From contig JAKPTZ010000038.1 in NCBI GenBank assembly GCA_029555025.1, positions 62,001 to 126,000 on the forward strand: a DNA stretch of 64,000 nucleotides, given 5' to 3'. This DNA comes from Deltaproteobacteria bacterium (GTDB lineage Bacteria > Myxococcota_A > UBA9042 > DTJE01). The notes under the pieces are model-generated. The model saw only the letters and a list, made by a program, of their open reading frames with translations. It was not told the origin of the DNA and made no database searches. A program made the position numbers and the translations under genes. Shown in pieces: positions 8,834-17,749 of this stretch (position 1 is the first letter of the stretch; every line of letters begins with the position of its first letter).

Positions 8834-10957
8834 CTATTTGCCCTTCATCTCCATCCTGGCACCCCAGCGGGCAAGCAGGAACGTGGCGATCATCAGGCCG
8901 ACGAACATCGCGAATCCAAGAAGCTGGCCTTCGAATCCGGCATACCATGCGGCGGCTTCCCCGTTAAGGACCTCGGCGCCGCTGGCAGCCTTCCCGATCG
9001 TGAATTTTTCGCCGACGGACAGGAACCTGATTGCGTATCCGGTCCAGTCCAGGCGAAGAACCGCCGCCACGATGCCGCAGATTGCGGCGCCGGCCATCAT
9101 GCCGGATGCAATAAGGGTGCCCTGTCCGGCACGGGACTGCTTTTCAGCATCGGTCTTTCCGCTGCGTCCGACGATCCAGGCCATGAAGCCGCCGGCGAGC
9201 GTGGCGAAGTTGATGGAAATCGGCAGATACATGCCAAGGGCGAACGCAAGCGGCGGAATTCCGGCCAGGTATGCCAGGATGGCGACGAGCCCGCCAAGTC
9301 CGTACAGCAGGTATGGCTGCTGCCCGCCCTGCATCAGTCCGTTGACGACCGCAGCGATCATGTTCGCCTGCGGCGCCGGCAGCACGTCCTGGTTCGGAAC
9401 CATAACGCCGTTCTGTTCAATCAGGAAACTATATCCCTGATCCATGACAGGAATGACGAATGCGACAACCAGCGACGCGATTGCCAGTCCCAGGAACTTC
9501 CACTTCTGCTGGTTGCGCGGCGTCGCGCCAATCCAGTAACCGATCTTGAAGTCGGAAATCAGGGCGCCCGATACCGACAACGCCGTGCACACGGCGGCGC
9601 CTATGATCAGGGCGACGAAGATGCCGGCCGATCCCTTCAGTCCGACCATAGCCATCACCAGTGAGCTGATGATAACGGTGACCAGCGTCATTCCCGAAAC
9701 AGGGTTGGTTCCGACGATTGCGATCGCTTCGGCCGCGACAGGCGTGAACAGGAACGTCAGCAGTCCGGCAATGGCCATCCCGATCACCGCGAAAAGCGCC
9801 GACTGACCTACGCTGTAACCGCCGACGGTCATGCATACGATGAAGAACAGGACACCCATGGCAAGCGTGCTGATTCCCTGGATCAGAAGAACTGTCGCAG
9901 GGGCCAGATCCAGGTTGGTCCTTTCGGCGACGATTGCCGGTCCGCCGCGCCTGCCGATGCTCTTGAACCCGAGGCTGACGGACTTCGCGATAATCTTTCC
10001 CATGCGGATCAGGCCGATGATGCCGGCCGTGGCGATTGCGCCGATCGCAATCGGCTTGACGAAAGCGGCGAAGATTTCACCGGCCGACATCGCTGCGACG
10101 TTGTAGCTGACGCCTGCGAACGTGAACGCCCCGGCTCCCCCGCCGACCAGATAAATCAGTGGAACCATCACGACGTAACCAAGAACCGATCCGGCGAAAA
10201 TGATGGCCGCGTACTTCAGTCCGATGATGTAACCAAGCCCGAACAATGCGGCGATGGCCTGCATCTTCAGCTCGATTCGGAAGTTATAAAGCCATTCGCC
10301 CGCGCGACCCATGACGACCTTGGTCGAAAGGGCCGGGTTCCAGGCGTGGACGACCTCGACCATGAAGTCATAGGCGGCCCCAAGGCCGAACGATGCAAGC
10401 AGGATCTTTCCGGCACCACCGCCGGACGACTCGCCCGAAACAAGGATCTCGGTTGCGGCGGTCGCTTCCGGGAACGGAAGCTCGCCATGGCGTTCGGCGA
10501 CGAAGAACTTTCGCAACGGAATGATCAGGACGACGCCCAGGGTTCCACCGATGAAGCAGGCCAGGAATATCTGCCACCATTCGGGCTTGACCTGGTTGAT
10601 GTAAAGCGCCGGGATAACGAACGCGGCGCCGGCCGCCACGACGCCCGAGGCCTGGCCGATCGACTGGACGATGACGTTTTCAAGAATGCTGGATTTGACC
10701 TTCTTGAGCCGCCCGAAGAAGATGGCCGCGACCGCGATCGGGATGGCCGCCTCGATCCCGCTGCCCGCACGCAGCGCGATATACACGCAGGCCGCGGTGA
10801 AGATCACCACCATGATGACTGCCATGGTCAGCGACCACCTTGAGACTTCGGTCATGCCTGCCGCCGGCCCGACGATCGGCTTGTATTCCTCGCCGGCGTT
10901 CAGTTTGCGGTAAGCATTTTCGGGAAGCAGCTTGCTGTTTGAACCCTGGTGTTCCAT
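8834..10957 (-). CDS. OPT-family oligopeptide transporter, second copy
   Basis: The protein has 707 residues. The start is set at the ATG at 10957 (MEHQGSNSK), which has GGAGGG about 6-10 bases upstream; the longer frame starting at 10999 lacks a binding site. It has many transmembrane segments and OPT features such as ELPFPEATAATEIL and NPVSGMTLVTV. It is only distantly similar to the first OPT protein, so this is not a recent tandem duplication. The two copies probably differ in substrate. It is divergently transcribed from the UPF0316 gene across a 114-base gap. Import of oligopeptides follows from the family; specificity is unknown. Confidence 0.88.
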   Translation of the reverse strand: MEHQGSNSKLLPENAYRKLNAGEEYKPIVGPAAGMTEVSRWSLTMAVIMVVIFTAACVYIALRAGSGIEAAIPIAVAAIFFGRLKKVKSSILENVIVQSIGQASGVVAAGAAFVIPALYINQVKPEWWQIFLACFIGGTLGVVLIIPLRKFFVAERHGELPFPEATAATEILVSGESSGGGAGKILLASFGLGAAYDFMVEVVHAWNPALSTKVVMGRAGEWLYNFRIELKMQAIAALFGLGYIIGLKYAAIIFAGSVLGYVVMVPLIYLVGGGAGAFTFAGVSYNVAAMSAGEIFAAFVKPIAIGAIATAGIIGLIRMGKIIAKSVSLGFKSIGRRGGPAIVAERTNLDLAPATVLLIQGISTLAMGVLFFIVCMTVGGYSVGQSALFAVIGMAIAGLLTFLFTPVAAEAIAIVGTNPVSGMTLVTVIISSLVMAMVGLKGSAGIFVALIIGAAVCTALSVSGALISDFKIGYWIGATPRNQQKWKFLGLAIASLVVAFVIPVMDQGYSFLIEQNGVMVPNQDVLPAPQANMIAAVVNGLMQGGQQPYLLYGLGGLVAILAYLAGIPPLAFALGMYLPISINFATLAGGFMAWIVGRSGKTDAEKQSRAGQGTLIASGMMAGAAICGIVAAVLRLDWTGYAIRFLSVGEKFTIGKAASGAEVLNGEAAAWYAGFEGQLLGFAMFVGLMIATFLLARWGARMEMKGK

Positions 10958-11071
10958 CAACGCCCTCCGGGGGTTTTCAAAACGGATTGGAAATAGCATA
11001 TTTATTGTTCCCGTGTCGAGGATTCGGTTCCGTGGCGCTGGAAGTGGTCTTGTCGTGAGTGGAGATTTTCG

Positions 11072-11602
11072 ATGTTTGACGTGATTGGTGGCGCATTGCT
11101 GGTCTTCGCGATGCGGGTTTGTGACGTTTCACTTGGAACCGTGCGTCAGATTTTCGCGGTTCGCGGCCATGGCGTGATTGCGGCTGGGATTGGGTTCGTG
11201 GAGGTTACGATTTTCATCCTGGCAATCAGCCAGGTTCTTACCTCAATCAAGGATAACCCGGTGTATATATTCGCGTACTCCGGGGGGTTCGCGACGGGCA
11301 CGCTGGTCGGTGTATATGTCGAGCACCTGATCGGGCTTGGAAACAGGATGATACGGGTCATCACGGTCAGGCAGAACGACGCGGTGGTCAACAACCTGCG
11401 CAACCGTGGTTTCGGGGTGACCCAGATCGACGGTCAGGGCAAGGACGGCAAGGTCTATCTGCTTTTAAGCAACGTCCGGCGCAAGAGGGTTCCCGAGTTC
11501 CTTCAAGTGCTTAAGGAGCATGCCCCGCAGGCCGTTTATACAATCGAGGAAGTCCGGTACGCCCACGGCGGCGTCCTTGACCTGGTTCGAAAGGGAAAGT
11601 AG
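11072..11602 (+). CDS. UPF0316 (DUF2179-type) membrane protein
   Basis: The protein has 176 residues. Three hydrophobic segments fill the first 100 residues, with the family motif MRVCDVSLGTVR near the N-terminus. A small soluble C-terminal domain follows (ITVRQNDAVVNNLRNRGFGVTQ and KVYLLLSNV), of the DUF2179 type also found in YitT-like proteins. The length agrees with the UPF0316 family, which has no established function. A purine-rich stretch (GTGGAG) precedes the ATG. It stands alone between the second OPT gene, divergent, and the PHP-like lipoprotein, separated by 143 bases. The family call is sound; the role is unknown. Confidence 0.85.
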   Translation: MFDVIGGALLVFAMRVCDVSLGTVRQIFAVRGHGVIAAGIGFVEVTIFILAISQVLTSIKDNPVYIFAYSGGFATGTLVGVYVEHLIGLGNRMIRVITVRQNDAVVNNLRNRGFGVTQIDGQGKDGKVYLLLSNVRRKRVPEFLQVLKEHAPQAVYTIEEVRYAHGGVLDLVRKGK

Positions 11603-11745
11603 CCGGAGTGGTCGATTTTTCTCGACTTCTGCCAGGTATCTTTCGAATGTGTGTCATTTTGGGAGCATAATGCCGGAAAGAAGTCTGGCATCCTTCCCTG
11701 GGAGCCTGGATTTTCCGTCTTGTGTGAAATCTGGAGAGGTGGAAG

Positions 11746-13515
11746 ATGAAGTCATTCGCTGTTCCTGCAATCATGCTGCTTTCGTTGCTCGTGGCGTGCG
11801 GCAACGGGGATAATCCGTCCGTCGATGTCGTCGGCGATCTTCCGGTTGGTGTGGATACGATTTTTGACACTAATCCCGGCGACACCGGTTCCGATTCCGT
11901 GATGGATGAGGGTTCCGGGGATGCCATTGATGATGCCGTTGATGATGCCGCCGATAACGGACCGTCCGATGCCCAGACAGATGTCCCGCCCGAAATCTGG
12001 TATCCGCCGGTGACGCCTCCGCTGCCTTTCGGAGCCGAGAACCGTGGATACGTCCATATGAACGGCATTGTGCACCTGCATTCCCGCTGGTCGCATGACG
12101 GATGTTTCCCGGATCACGAGGAGATCACGTCCCCCGAAATCGAGGCCTGCTCGACAACCTATGTTGAAGAGGCCGACATCAATGCCTGCAGGGATGCGAT
12201 TATCGAAAGCATGCTGGTGGCCTGTGTCGATGAATACCGCCTGGCCGCGTGCGCTGCTGGAATGGAATTCCTTTTCCAGACCGATCATCCAGGCGACGTT
12301 CGTGATCAGACGTTCGAGAATGCGCTTCATTACCGGCCGGATTCCGGCGACCAGATGGTTCTTGATGCCCAGGATCGGCAGGTTGCCAACCGGATGAAAT
12401 GTCCGGCCGAATCGCCTGTCGATCACGTCTTTGTGTATTTTGGCACCGAGGGCAGCAAGCAGATGCCGATCGGCATGGCCGCCCCGATTCCGGATATCGT
12501 GTTCAACACCAGTTTCGAGGATTCGACGCCGCTGGAGCAGGCCCAGGCAGCGCTTGCCGCCGTTCATGCCCAGGGTGGCTGGGGCCTGGTCTGTCATCCG
12601 GAACAGAAGGACCTCTCGGTTCAGCGGATTGTGGAACTGCCGCTGGATCTTATCGAGATCTTCAACTTCCATCCGGCGCTGATGGGGATTCTGGAGGACT
12701 TCGAAATCCTTTTCCAGCTTGACCGTTTCATGGCCAGCGACGAGGACGCGCCAAACCCGGATCTTGCGATGATGCTTGTCCTGAAGCCGGTCGTAAACGA
12801 CCCGTTGAAGTTTGACGAGTCAGTCAAGAGTATCAGGCTGGGCCACATTCTTGCGACCGATATTCACAGGAACGTGGAACTTCCTGCCCTGTGCGAGTCG
12901 GCCGAGACCTGCGGCGACAACTGGATTGAGACTTATCCGAACCTGGCCCGGCTGCTTGCAAAGGGTGGCCCGGCCATTCTTGGCGACGGAGACCGGTTCG
13001 ACAGCTATCGGCGAAGCCTTCGATGGGCTTCGAACCACGCGCTGGTGTCTTCGACCGGAACCGATTACCTGGCCATCCGGGATGCCGTCGGACTGGGGCG
13101 TTCATACTCGGCGTTCGATATCATGGGCATTCCGCAGGGATTTGATTTCTTCGCCGTTGTTGACGGGGCGGCGCTGGAAATGGGCCAGGAGGCGACCGGA
13201 TACACCGATGCGAAGATCTATTTCAGGACCCCGTCCATCACGAAGCCGTTATGGGCGACCGAAAGGTTTTCCGATCCCGCGGATACCGAAATCGTGACGA
13301 AGCTTATCAAGATTGATGCCGACGGCGGTTCCCGCGTTGTCCGGGAAGTCATTGGGCAGGGCTGGACGTTCGAACACGTCGTTGACGGTCCGGCAGTCTA
13401 TCGCATCGAGGTCTGGATGACCCCGAAACACCTGGCGACCGATCTTGGCGACATGGCCTGGGTGGCGGACAAGCAATACCCCTGGATTTATTCAAACGCG
13501 CTGTTCTTCCGCTGA
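11746..13515 (+). CDS. Lipoprotein with PHP-like metal-dependent hydrolase domain
   Basis: The protein has 589 residues. The lipoprotein signal ends LLVAC (C18) and is followed by about 65 Asp-rich linker residues, as in other lipoproteins of this window. The catalytic-looking domain starts at H110-L-H112 with H117, then TDH near 184, a CHPE motif near 285 and NFHPALM further on. This order of His/Asp ligands fits the PHP superfamily of phosphoesterases. It includes an insert with several cysteines. Surface display of such an enzyme is unusual, and the substrate may be an extracellular phosphoester or nothing enzymatic. The binding site GGAGAGGTGGAAG supports the start. It ends three bases from the convergent downstream gene. 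Confidence 0.75.
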   Translation: MKSFAVPAIMLLSLLVACGNGDNPSVDVVGDLPVGVDTIFDTNPGDTGSDSVMDEGSGDAIDDAVDDAADNGPSDAQTDVPPEIWYPPVTPPLPFGAENRGYVHMNGIVHLHSRWSHDGCFPDHEEITSPEIEACSTTYVEEADINACRDAIIESMLVACVDEYRLAACAAGMEFLFQTDHPGDVRDQTFENALHYRPDSGDQMVLDAQDRQVANRMKCPAESPVDHVFVYFGTEGSKQMPIGMAAPIPDIVFNTSFEDSTPLEQAQAALAAVHAQGGWGLVCHPEQKDLSVQRIVELPLDLIEIFNFHPALMGILEDFEILFQLDRFMASDEDAPNPDLAMMLVLKPVVNDPLKFDESVKSIRLGHILATDIHRNVELPALCESAETCGDNWIETYPNLARLLAKGGPAILGDGDRFDSYRRSLRWASNHALVSSTGTDYLAIRDAVGLGRSYSAFDIMGIPQGFDFFAVVDGAALEMGQEATGYTDAKIYFRTPSITKPLWATERFSDPADTEIVTKLIKIDADGGSRVVREVIGQGWTFEHVVDGPAVYRIEVWMTPKHLATDLGDMAWVADKQYPWIYSNALFFR

Positions 13516-13517
13516 TT

Positions 13518-13781
13518 TCAGGTCATACCCAGGGCTTCATTCATGTGCCTGTCGCATAAGGCGGTCGGGTCGCCAGTTTTTTGTCTGGCGTCCAGACAGT
13601 CCCGGCAGAGCCCGGCCTGGGAGTAAAGAGCATCGACCACGGCGTCACGGATTTCGTTGCGGGCGGATTCGACAATTCCGGTCGTTCCGGATTCAAAGCG
13701 TCGCGTGTCCCAGCCGCCGCGCGAGACAAGGTCGCGCACGCCCTTTGTGACGATACGTTTCTTTTCGCGGTTGCTTGTCAT
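13518..13781 (-). CDS. Small hypothetical protein with CxxC and CxxH
   Basis: The protein has 87 residues from the ATG at 13781, with a G-rich stretch (GGTGGGCGAA) just upstream; the longer frame has an unlikely extension. It is basic at the N-terminus and has CRDC near residue 60 followed by LCDRH, a possible small zinc site. It is not a shadow of a gene on the other strand: it is convergent with the PHP-like lipoprotein and only two bases separate the stop codons. I do not recognise the family. Confidence 0.55.
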   Translation of the reverse strand: MTSNREKKRIVTKGVRDLVSRGGWDTRRFESGTTGIVESARNEIRDAVVDALYSQAGLCRDCLDARQKTGDPTALCDRHMNEALGMT

Positions 13782-13912
13782 TTCGCCCACCGTCGGGGAT
13801 GCCCGATCATATCGTAGTCCCGTTTGGTATTTATAGTGTGCGTGCTTCGGGTTAATATCCGATGTCCGCGGTCTGGATCGCGGAATCAAGGCAGTACCTT
13901 TTGGAGGACCTC

Positions 13913-15925
13913 ATGAAAGCGTTACCGGTTCTTGCGGCAGCCGTGCTGCTGATTTTTGTAGTCTCCTGCGAAAAGGGCGGGGAATCCGGTTCCTGCGGGT
14001 CTGAACAGGCGCCGGTCGCCGCCGTTGATTCCAATCCTTCCGACAGGGGCGGAGATCCGGTCGAGAAGCTTCCGCCGCTTTCCCGGGACGATTTCAACAG
14101 GCTGGCCGCGGCCGCCGACAGTTCTGTCTATTGGGTTTCGGACCAGGTCGATCCCGGTGTCCTGAACCCGGATGAACTGGTCGTCACCGGAGTTTCCGGG
14201 GATCTTGGAAAGTGGGTCAGGGACGGCGCCTTTACTGCCGATTTTGACCGGCTGATCCGCGATCTGTCGGAGCGTCGCCGCCAGGAGGCGGTCGCCAGGG
14301 AACTGGCCCAGGGCCGTCCGACGCTCGTCATGTCCGATCTGTCCGGTCTTTCGCCCGACGAGAAGCAACTTGTCACGCACGTCCTGAACGCCGCCGCGAT
14401 GACCGACCGGCTTCACAGGCTTCAGCGCGGGGCGGCGACTTACGAAAAGGATTTGGCTTCATGGCGATCCGATGATCGCGCCCTGTTCATGCGGAACAAC
14501 GGTCCATGGTGCGAGGCCCCGGGGACGGCCGACGATCCCTTCTGCAACGCCGGGTCCGGCTTCCCGGGTCAGGTCTATACGACCTATCCCGCCGACGAAA
14601 AGCATGAGTTGGAACTCTGTACCAGGTTGCAGGCCCTGCCGAACGCCACGGAACTGATGGATCCGTTCACCGTCGTGCGCAAGGCGGAAGACGGATCCTT
14701 CGCCGCCGTCCCAATCAACAAGGTTTATGACGGGCCGATGAACGAGGTCGCGGCCGAACTGGACAAGGCGGCCGAACTCGCGAAGAAGGTCGGCGAGGAT
14801 GCCTTCGCGACGTATCTTGCGGCGGCGGCCGGATCATTCCGCAGCAACGACTGGAACCCGGCCGACGAGGCCTGGGTTGCCATGAACGCCACGAACTCGA
14901 AGTTTTACCTTCGTATTGGCCCGGACGAAGTCTATTGGGACCTGTGCCAGCAGAAGGCCGGTTTCCACACTTCCTTCGCCTTGATCGACAAGGGCTCGCT
15001 TGAACTGCAGGACAAGCTGAATCCGCTGCGTTCAAGGATGGAGGAATCGCTCGGGGAACTGACTGCTGACTACAAGCCGCGCCAGGTTAGTTTCCAGATG
15101 CCCGATTTCATTCAGATAATCATGAATGCCGGCGATGCGCGCAAGGGAATCGGCGCAACAATCGGCCAGTCCCTGCCCAACTGGGGAAGCGTCGTCGAAC
15201 GTGGTGGAAGCAGGACGGTCGTCATGACCAACCTGTACCAGGATCCGGACAGCCGCGAACTGGCGAAGAAGAAGGCCGCGGAATTGCTTGCGCCCGACAC
15301 GATGGCCTTCTACGCGGAAGAGCAGAGGATTGCCCTGATCGACATCATCCTTCATGAAGCCACCCACAACCTTGGACCGTATTCGGACTTCCGCATCGAC
15401 GGCAAGCGTGCGGGCCAGATCTTCGGCGGCGGCCTGGCAACTGTTCTGGAGGAACTGAAGGCGCAGACCGGCTCGTGGTTCTATGTGCCGCTGCTTCAGG
15501 AAGCCGGCGTGATTGACGAGACCCAGGCAAGGCAGCTTTACACCCACGCGCTGGTCTGGTCATTCGGACATCTGTCGCAGGGCCTGTTTGCGCCTGACGG
15601 CAACCCGAAGCCTTACAGCCAGCTTTCCGCCGTAATCGTCGGCAGGCTGATGGACGCCGGCGCCCTGGAATGGGTCGATGTGGCCGGTGCGGACGGTTCG
15701 CGCAAGGGACTGTTCAACATGAAGTTCGATCTTGTTCCGGCGGTCGTGAAGACCCTGATGCGCGATGTCGTTTCGGTCAAGGCCACCGGCAATGTGGAAG
15801 CCGCCAGGGCCATGGTTGACGATTTCGTGACTGGTTCGAAGAAGGCGCTTGTCCACCTTGACGAGATCAAGGCCCGTCTTGCCCCGTATCCCAGGGGATC
15901 GATGATTTACCAGGTCAAGATGTAA
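13913..15925 (+). CDS. Lipoprotein with HEXXH zinc-peptidase motif (M49-like)
   Basis: The protein has 670 residues. The start at 13913 has GGAGG upstream and a lipoprotein signal (MKALPVL, hydrophobic, FVVSC). The zinc-binding motif HEATH is at residues 481-485. A downstream EELKA at 513-517 could provide the third ligand, as Glu-rich segments do in the gluzincin and M49 (dipeptidyl peptidase III) families. The helix between them (NLGPYSDF) resembles M49-like proteins, but the spacing is shorter than in classical dipeptidyl peptidase III. The likely role is an exported metallopeptidase anchored to a membrane. The family assignment is tentative; the HEXXH is seen. It runs convergently toward the Kazal-repeat lipoprotein. 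Confidence 0.65.
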   Translation: MKALPVLAAAVLLIFVVSCEKGGESGSCGSEQAPVAAVDSNPSDRGGDPVEKLPPLSRDDFNRLAAAADSSVYWVSDQVDPGVLNPDELVVTGVSGDLGKWVRDGAFTADFDRLIRDLSERRRQEAVARELAQGRPTLVMSDLSGLSPDEKQLVTHVLNAAAMTDRLHRLQRGAATYEKDLASWRSDDRALFMRNNGPWCEAPGTADDPFCNAGSGFPGQVYTTYPADEKHELELCTRLQALPNATELMDPFTVVRKAEDGSFAAVPINKVYDGPMNEVAAELDKAAELAKKVGEDAFATYLAAAAGSFRSNDWNPADEAWVAMNATNSKFYLRIGPDEVYWDLCQQKAGFHTSFALIDKGSLELQDKLNPLRSRMEESLGELTADYKPRQVSFQMPDFIQIIMNAGDARKGIGATIGQSLPNWGSVVERGGSRTVVMTNLYQDPDSRELAKKKAAELLAPDTMAFYAEEQRIALIDIILHEATHNLGPYSDFRIDGKRAGQIFGGGLATVLEELKAQTGSWFYVPLLQEAGVIDETQARQLYTHALVWSFGHLSQGLFAPDGNPKPYSQLSAVIVGRLMDAGALEWVDVAGADGSRKGLFNMKFDLVPAVVKTLMRDVVSVKATGNVEAARAMVDDFVTGSKKALVHLDEIKARLAPYPRGSMIYQVKM

Positions 15926-15987
15926 TCAATTCCCGTCCCTGTGGCCCGCCTTCGTGATCAGGCGCCCGTCGCGGTCCTGCCCAATCC

Positions 15988-16013
15988 GTAAGGCGAATGA
16001 AAATTCGCCCGCC
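15988..16013 (+). repeat. Dispersed hairpin repeat, copy 2
   Basis: It reads GTAAGGCGAATGAAAATTCGCCCGCC, with a 7-bp stem around a GAAA loop. It is nearly identical to the copies at 8108-8134 and 16133-16159 and lies in the convergent gap after the HEXXH lipoprotein gene. Confidence 0.75.
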
Positions 16014-16057
16014 CGTGGAGCAACCGAACGCTCGAAGAGTGACGCAGTCGTGCCTGT

Positions 16058-16114
16058 GGCCGGCCATGAAGTGTCCGGTTCGAGGGGCCTCACCGGAGCA
16101 CTTATGGGCCGGCC
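16058..16114. repeat. Long imperfect inverted repeat (about 20-bp arms)
   Basis: The left arm is 16058-16078 (GGCCGGCCAT..GTGTCCGG) and the right arm is 16093-16114 (CCGGAGCACTT..GGGCCGGCC). The arms are near-perfect reverse complements apart from small bulges, and 14 bases separate them. The element lies between two dispersed hairpin repeats in a 300-base convergent gap. It could act as a bidirectional terminator, an RNA stem, or the inner part of a small mobile repeat. Confidence 0.6.
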
Positions 16115-16132
16115 CGATCCGTCCCACGATCG

Positions 16133-16159
16133 GTAGGGGCGAATGAAAATTCGCCCGCC
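16133..16159 (+). repeat. Dispersed hairpin repeat, copy 3
   Basis: It reads GTAGGGGCGAATGAAAATTCGCCCGCC, with the same stem and GAAA loop as the other copies. It is in direct orientation with copy 2, 145 bases away, on either side of the long inverted repeat. Confidence 0.75.
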
Positions 16160-16225
16160 TGCAATCACGTTGATGCTTCAGCGAAGGCGTAGTCAACGTT
16201 GATGATGGGTTTCAGGGCGCGATAA

Positions 16226-17650
16226 TCAGAGGATGCCGCAACGGCCTTCGCCCTGGATGCTGACACCGGCCTTGGCCGCTTCGCAGAAGTTCTTGTAGGT
16301 AATGTCGTCGCAGCCGCAAACCTGGTAAGTGGCGGTTTCGCAGGCCTTCGGAACCGGCATGCAGACGCCGCTTCCGCAATTCGCGGACAGGCAGTAGTCA
16401 CCACGCAGGCAGGTATCCTTTACGGAGCATGTGTCCGTGCTGGTGCAGGCGGCGATCTTCTGGGTATTCGTACGGCACTTGGCGGCCTTGCAGGCGTTCG
16501 GATAGACGACGCCGTCACATCCGCAGACCGCATCTTCCACATCGCTGCACGGCTTGATCGACACGGCGGTGCACACGCCCTCGGCGGCGCCGCAGGTTGT
16601 CTTTTTGCAGTACTGTGTTGACGTGCAGTCCGCGTTGGACGCACACGTTTCGGTCGCGTCGCACGCGTCCCCGGTCGGATCAACCGAAACGCCGGCCTTC
16701 TTTGCAAGGCATTCGTTCGTATAGCTGTTGCCGTCGCAACCGCAGACACCGTCGCCAATGACCAGGCAGAACGGCGGCTTGGTCTCGCAGGTGCCTTCGG
16801 CAGCGGCCTCGCAACTGTATTTGAAGCAGAAACCGACCGTGCAGTCCGCGTCGCTGGTGCACGTCGTCACGGTTGCGCACGCGGCCCCGGTTGAGTCGAT
16901 GTTTGCGCCGGATGCGGCTGCGGTGCAGGCATTGTTATACGTGACGCCATCGCATCCGCATACCGGATTGGGAGTGATCGGGCACATCTGAGGCTTAAGC
17001 GAGCACGATCCCTCTGCCGCACCACAGGTTGACTTGAGGCAGTATTCCAGTTCCTGGCACCCCGAATTGTCGCTGCATGTCGTTTCCGAACCGCAGCTTG
17101 CGCCGTTTGCGACATTCGTGCGGGCCATGTTCGCGAAGCAGGTGGACTCGTAATAAAGTCCATCGCACGCGCAGAGGTTTTCGGATATCAGCGGAACCAC
17201 GCACAGGGCCGGCGTCGGTTCGCACAGACCGGGTTCGCCGCAGGCGTTGACCTTGCAGAACTGTTCTTCCGTGCATTCGGCGTTCGTGGTGCAGGCAACC
17301 GGGCCAACCGAGTCGGTGACCGTGTCGCCGCCATTGTCAACCGGGGTGTTTTCATCTGTCGGCACGTCGCCCACGGGCACGTCGCCCACGGGCACGTCGC
17401 CCACCGGCACATCGCCCACCGGCACATCGCCCACGGGTACGTCGCCCACCGGTACGTCCGGCACGTTGGTGTCGTGGTTCTGGACATCACCAACCGGAAC
17501 ATCCTCGGGCACGATGGTATCCGGCGCGGTGTCAGACTGAATCGTGTCCGCCGGCCCAAGATCCCCCGTCGGAACCTTGTCGCCGCCCCCGCAACCGACA
17601 ACGAGTCCGAAAATGGCCGCAAACAGGAACATGAATCGCATCTGGCTCAT
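16226..17650 (-). CDS. Lipoprotein with PVGDV tandem linker and five Kazal-like repeats
   Basis: The protein has 474 residues. The start at 17650 is preceded by GGAGGATAGT, and the signal peptide ends LVVGC. A Thr/Asp-rich linker follows, containing six perfect tandem PVGDV pentapeptides and one more upstream. Five modules of about 65 residues come next. Each pairs a short C..xxC..C segment with a Kazal-like core: CGCDGVTY, CGCDGNSY, CGCDGVVY, CGCDDITY and the variant CACDGLYY. Kazal domains typically inhibit serine proteases by inserting a loop into the active site, so a protective or regulatory surface inhibitor is plausible, but inhibition is not shown by sequence. Some modules may be purely structural. 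Confidence 0.85.
   Translation of the reverse strand: MSQMRFMFLFAAIFGLVVGCGGGDKVPTGDLGPADTIQSDTAPDTIVPEDVPVGDVQNHDTNVPDVPVGDVPVGDVPVGDVPVGDVPVGDVPVGDVPTDENTPVDNGGDTVTDSVGPVACTTNAECTEEQFCKVNACGEPGLCEPTPALCVVPLISENLCACDGLYYESTCFANMARTNVANGASCGSETTCSDNSGCQELEYCLKSTCGAAEGSCSLKPQMCPITPNPVCGCDGVTYNNACTAAASGANIDSTGAACATVTTCTSDADCTVGFCFKYSCEAAAEGTCETKPPFCLVIGDGVCGCDGNSYTNECLAKKAGVSVDPTGDACDATETCASNADCTSTQYCKKTTCGAAEGVCTAVSIKPCSDVEDAVCGCDGVVYPNACKAAKCRTNTQKIAACTSTDTCSVKDTCLRGDYCLSANCGSGVCMPVPKACETATYQVCGCDDITYKNFCEAAKAGVSIQGEGRCGIL
17367..17456 (-). repeat. In-frame minisatellite, six 15-bp units encoding PVGDV
   Basis: Six tandem units vary only at a few synonymous positions. The array is translated in frame inside the Kazal-repeat lipoprotein and spaces the signal from the folded modules. 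Copy number is expected to differ between strains. Confidence 0.9.
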
Positions 17651-17709
17651 ACTATCCTCCATCGGCGGCCATAACCGGACGCCATAACCCTGATTCGACA
17701 GTCGCCAAT

Positions 17710-17737
17710 TTTATATCAGATTGGGTCGTGTATGCAA
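17710..17737 (-). promoter_or_regulatory. Predicted promoter for the Kazal-repeat lipoprotein
   Basis: On the minus strand TTGCAT (17737-17732) and TATAAA (17715-17710) are separated by 16 bases, about 60 bases before the start codon. It lies between the upstream transporter's stop codon and this gene, so the lipoprotein has its own promoter. Confidence 0.5.
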
Positions 17738-17749
17738 GTCGTCGCCTTT

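Noticed and set aside
13862-13912. Start at 13862 for the HEXXH lipoprotein
   Set aside because: It would put 17 residues before the lipoprotein signal; the ATG at 13913 has GGAGG and fits the signal peptide.
17367-17456. Regular repeat resembling a CRISPR array
   Set aside because: The units are 15-bp tandem, have no spacers and are translated in frame as PVGDV.
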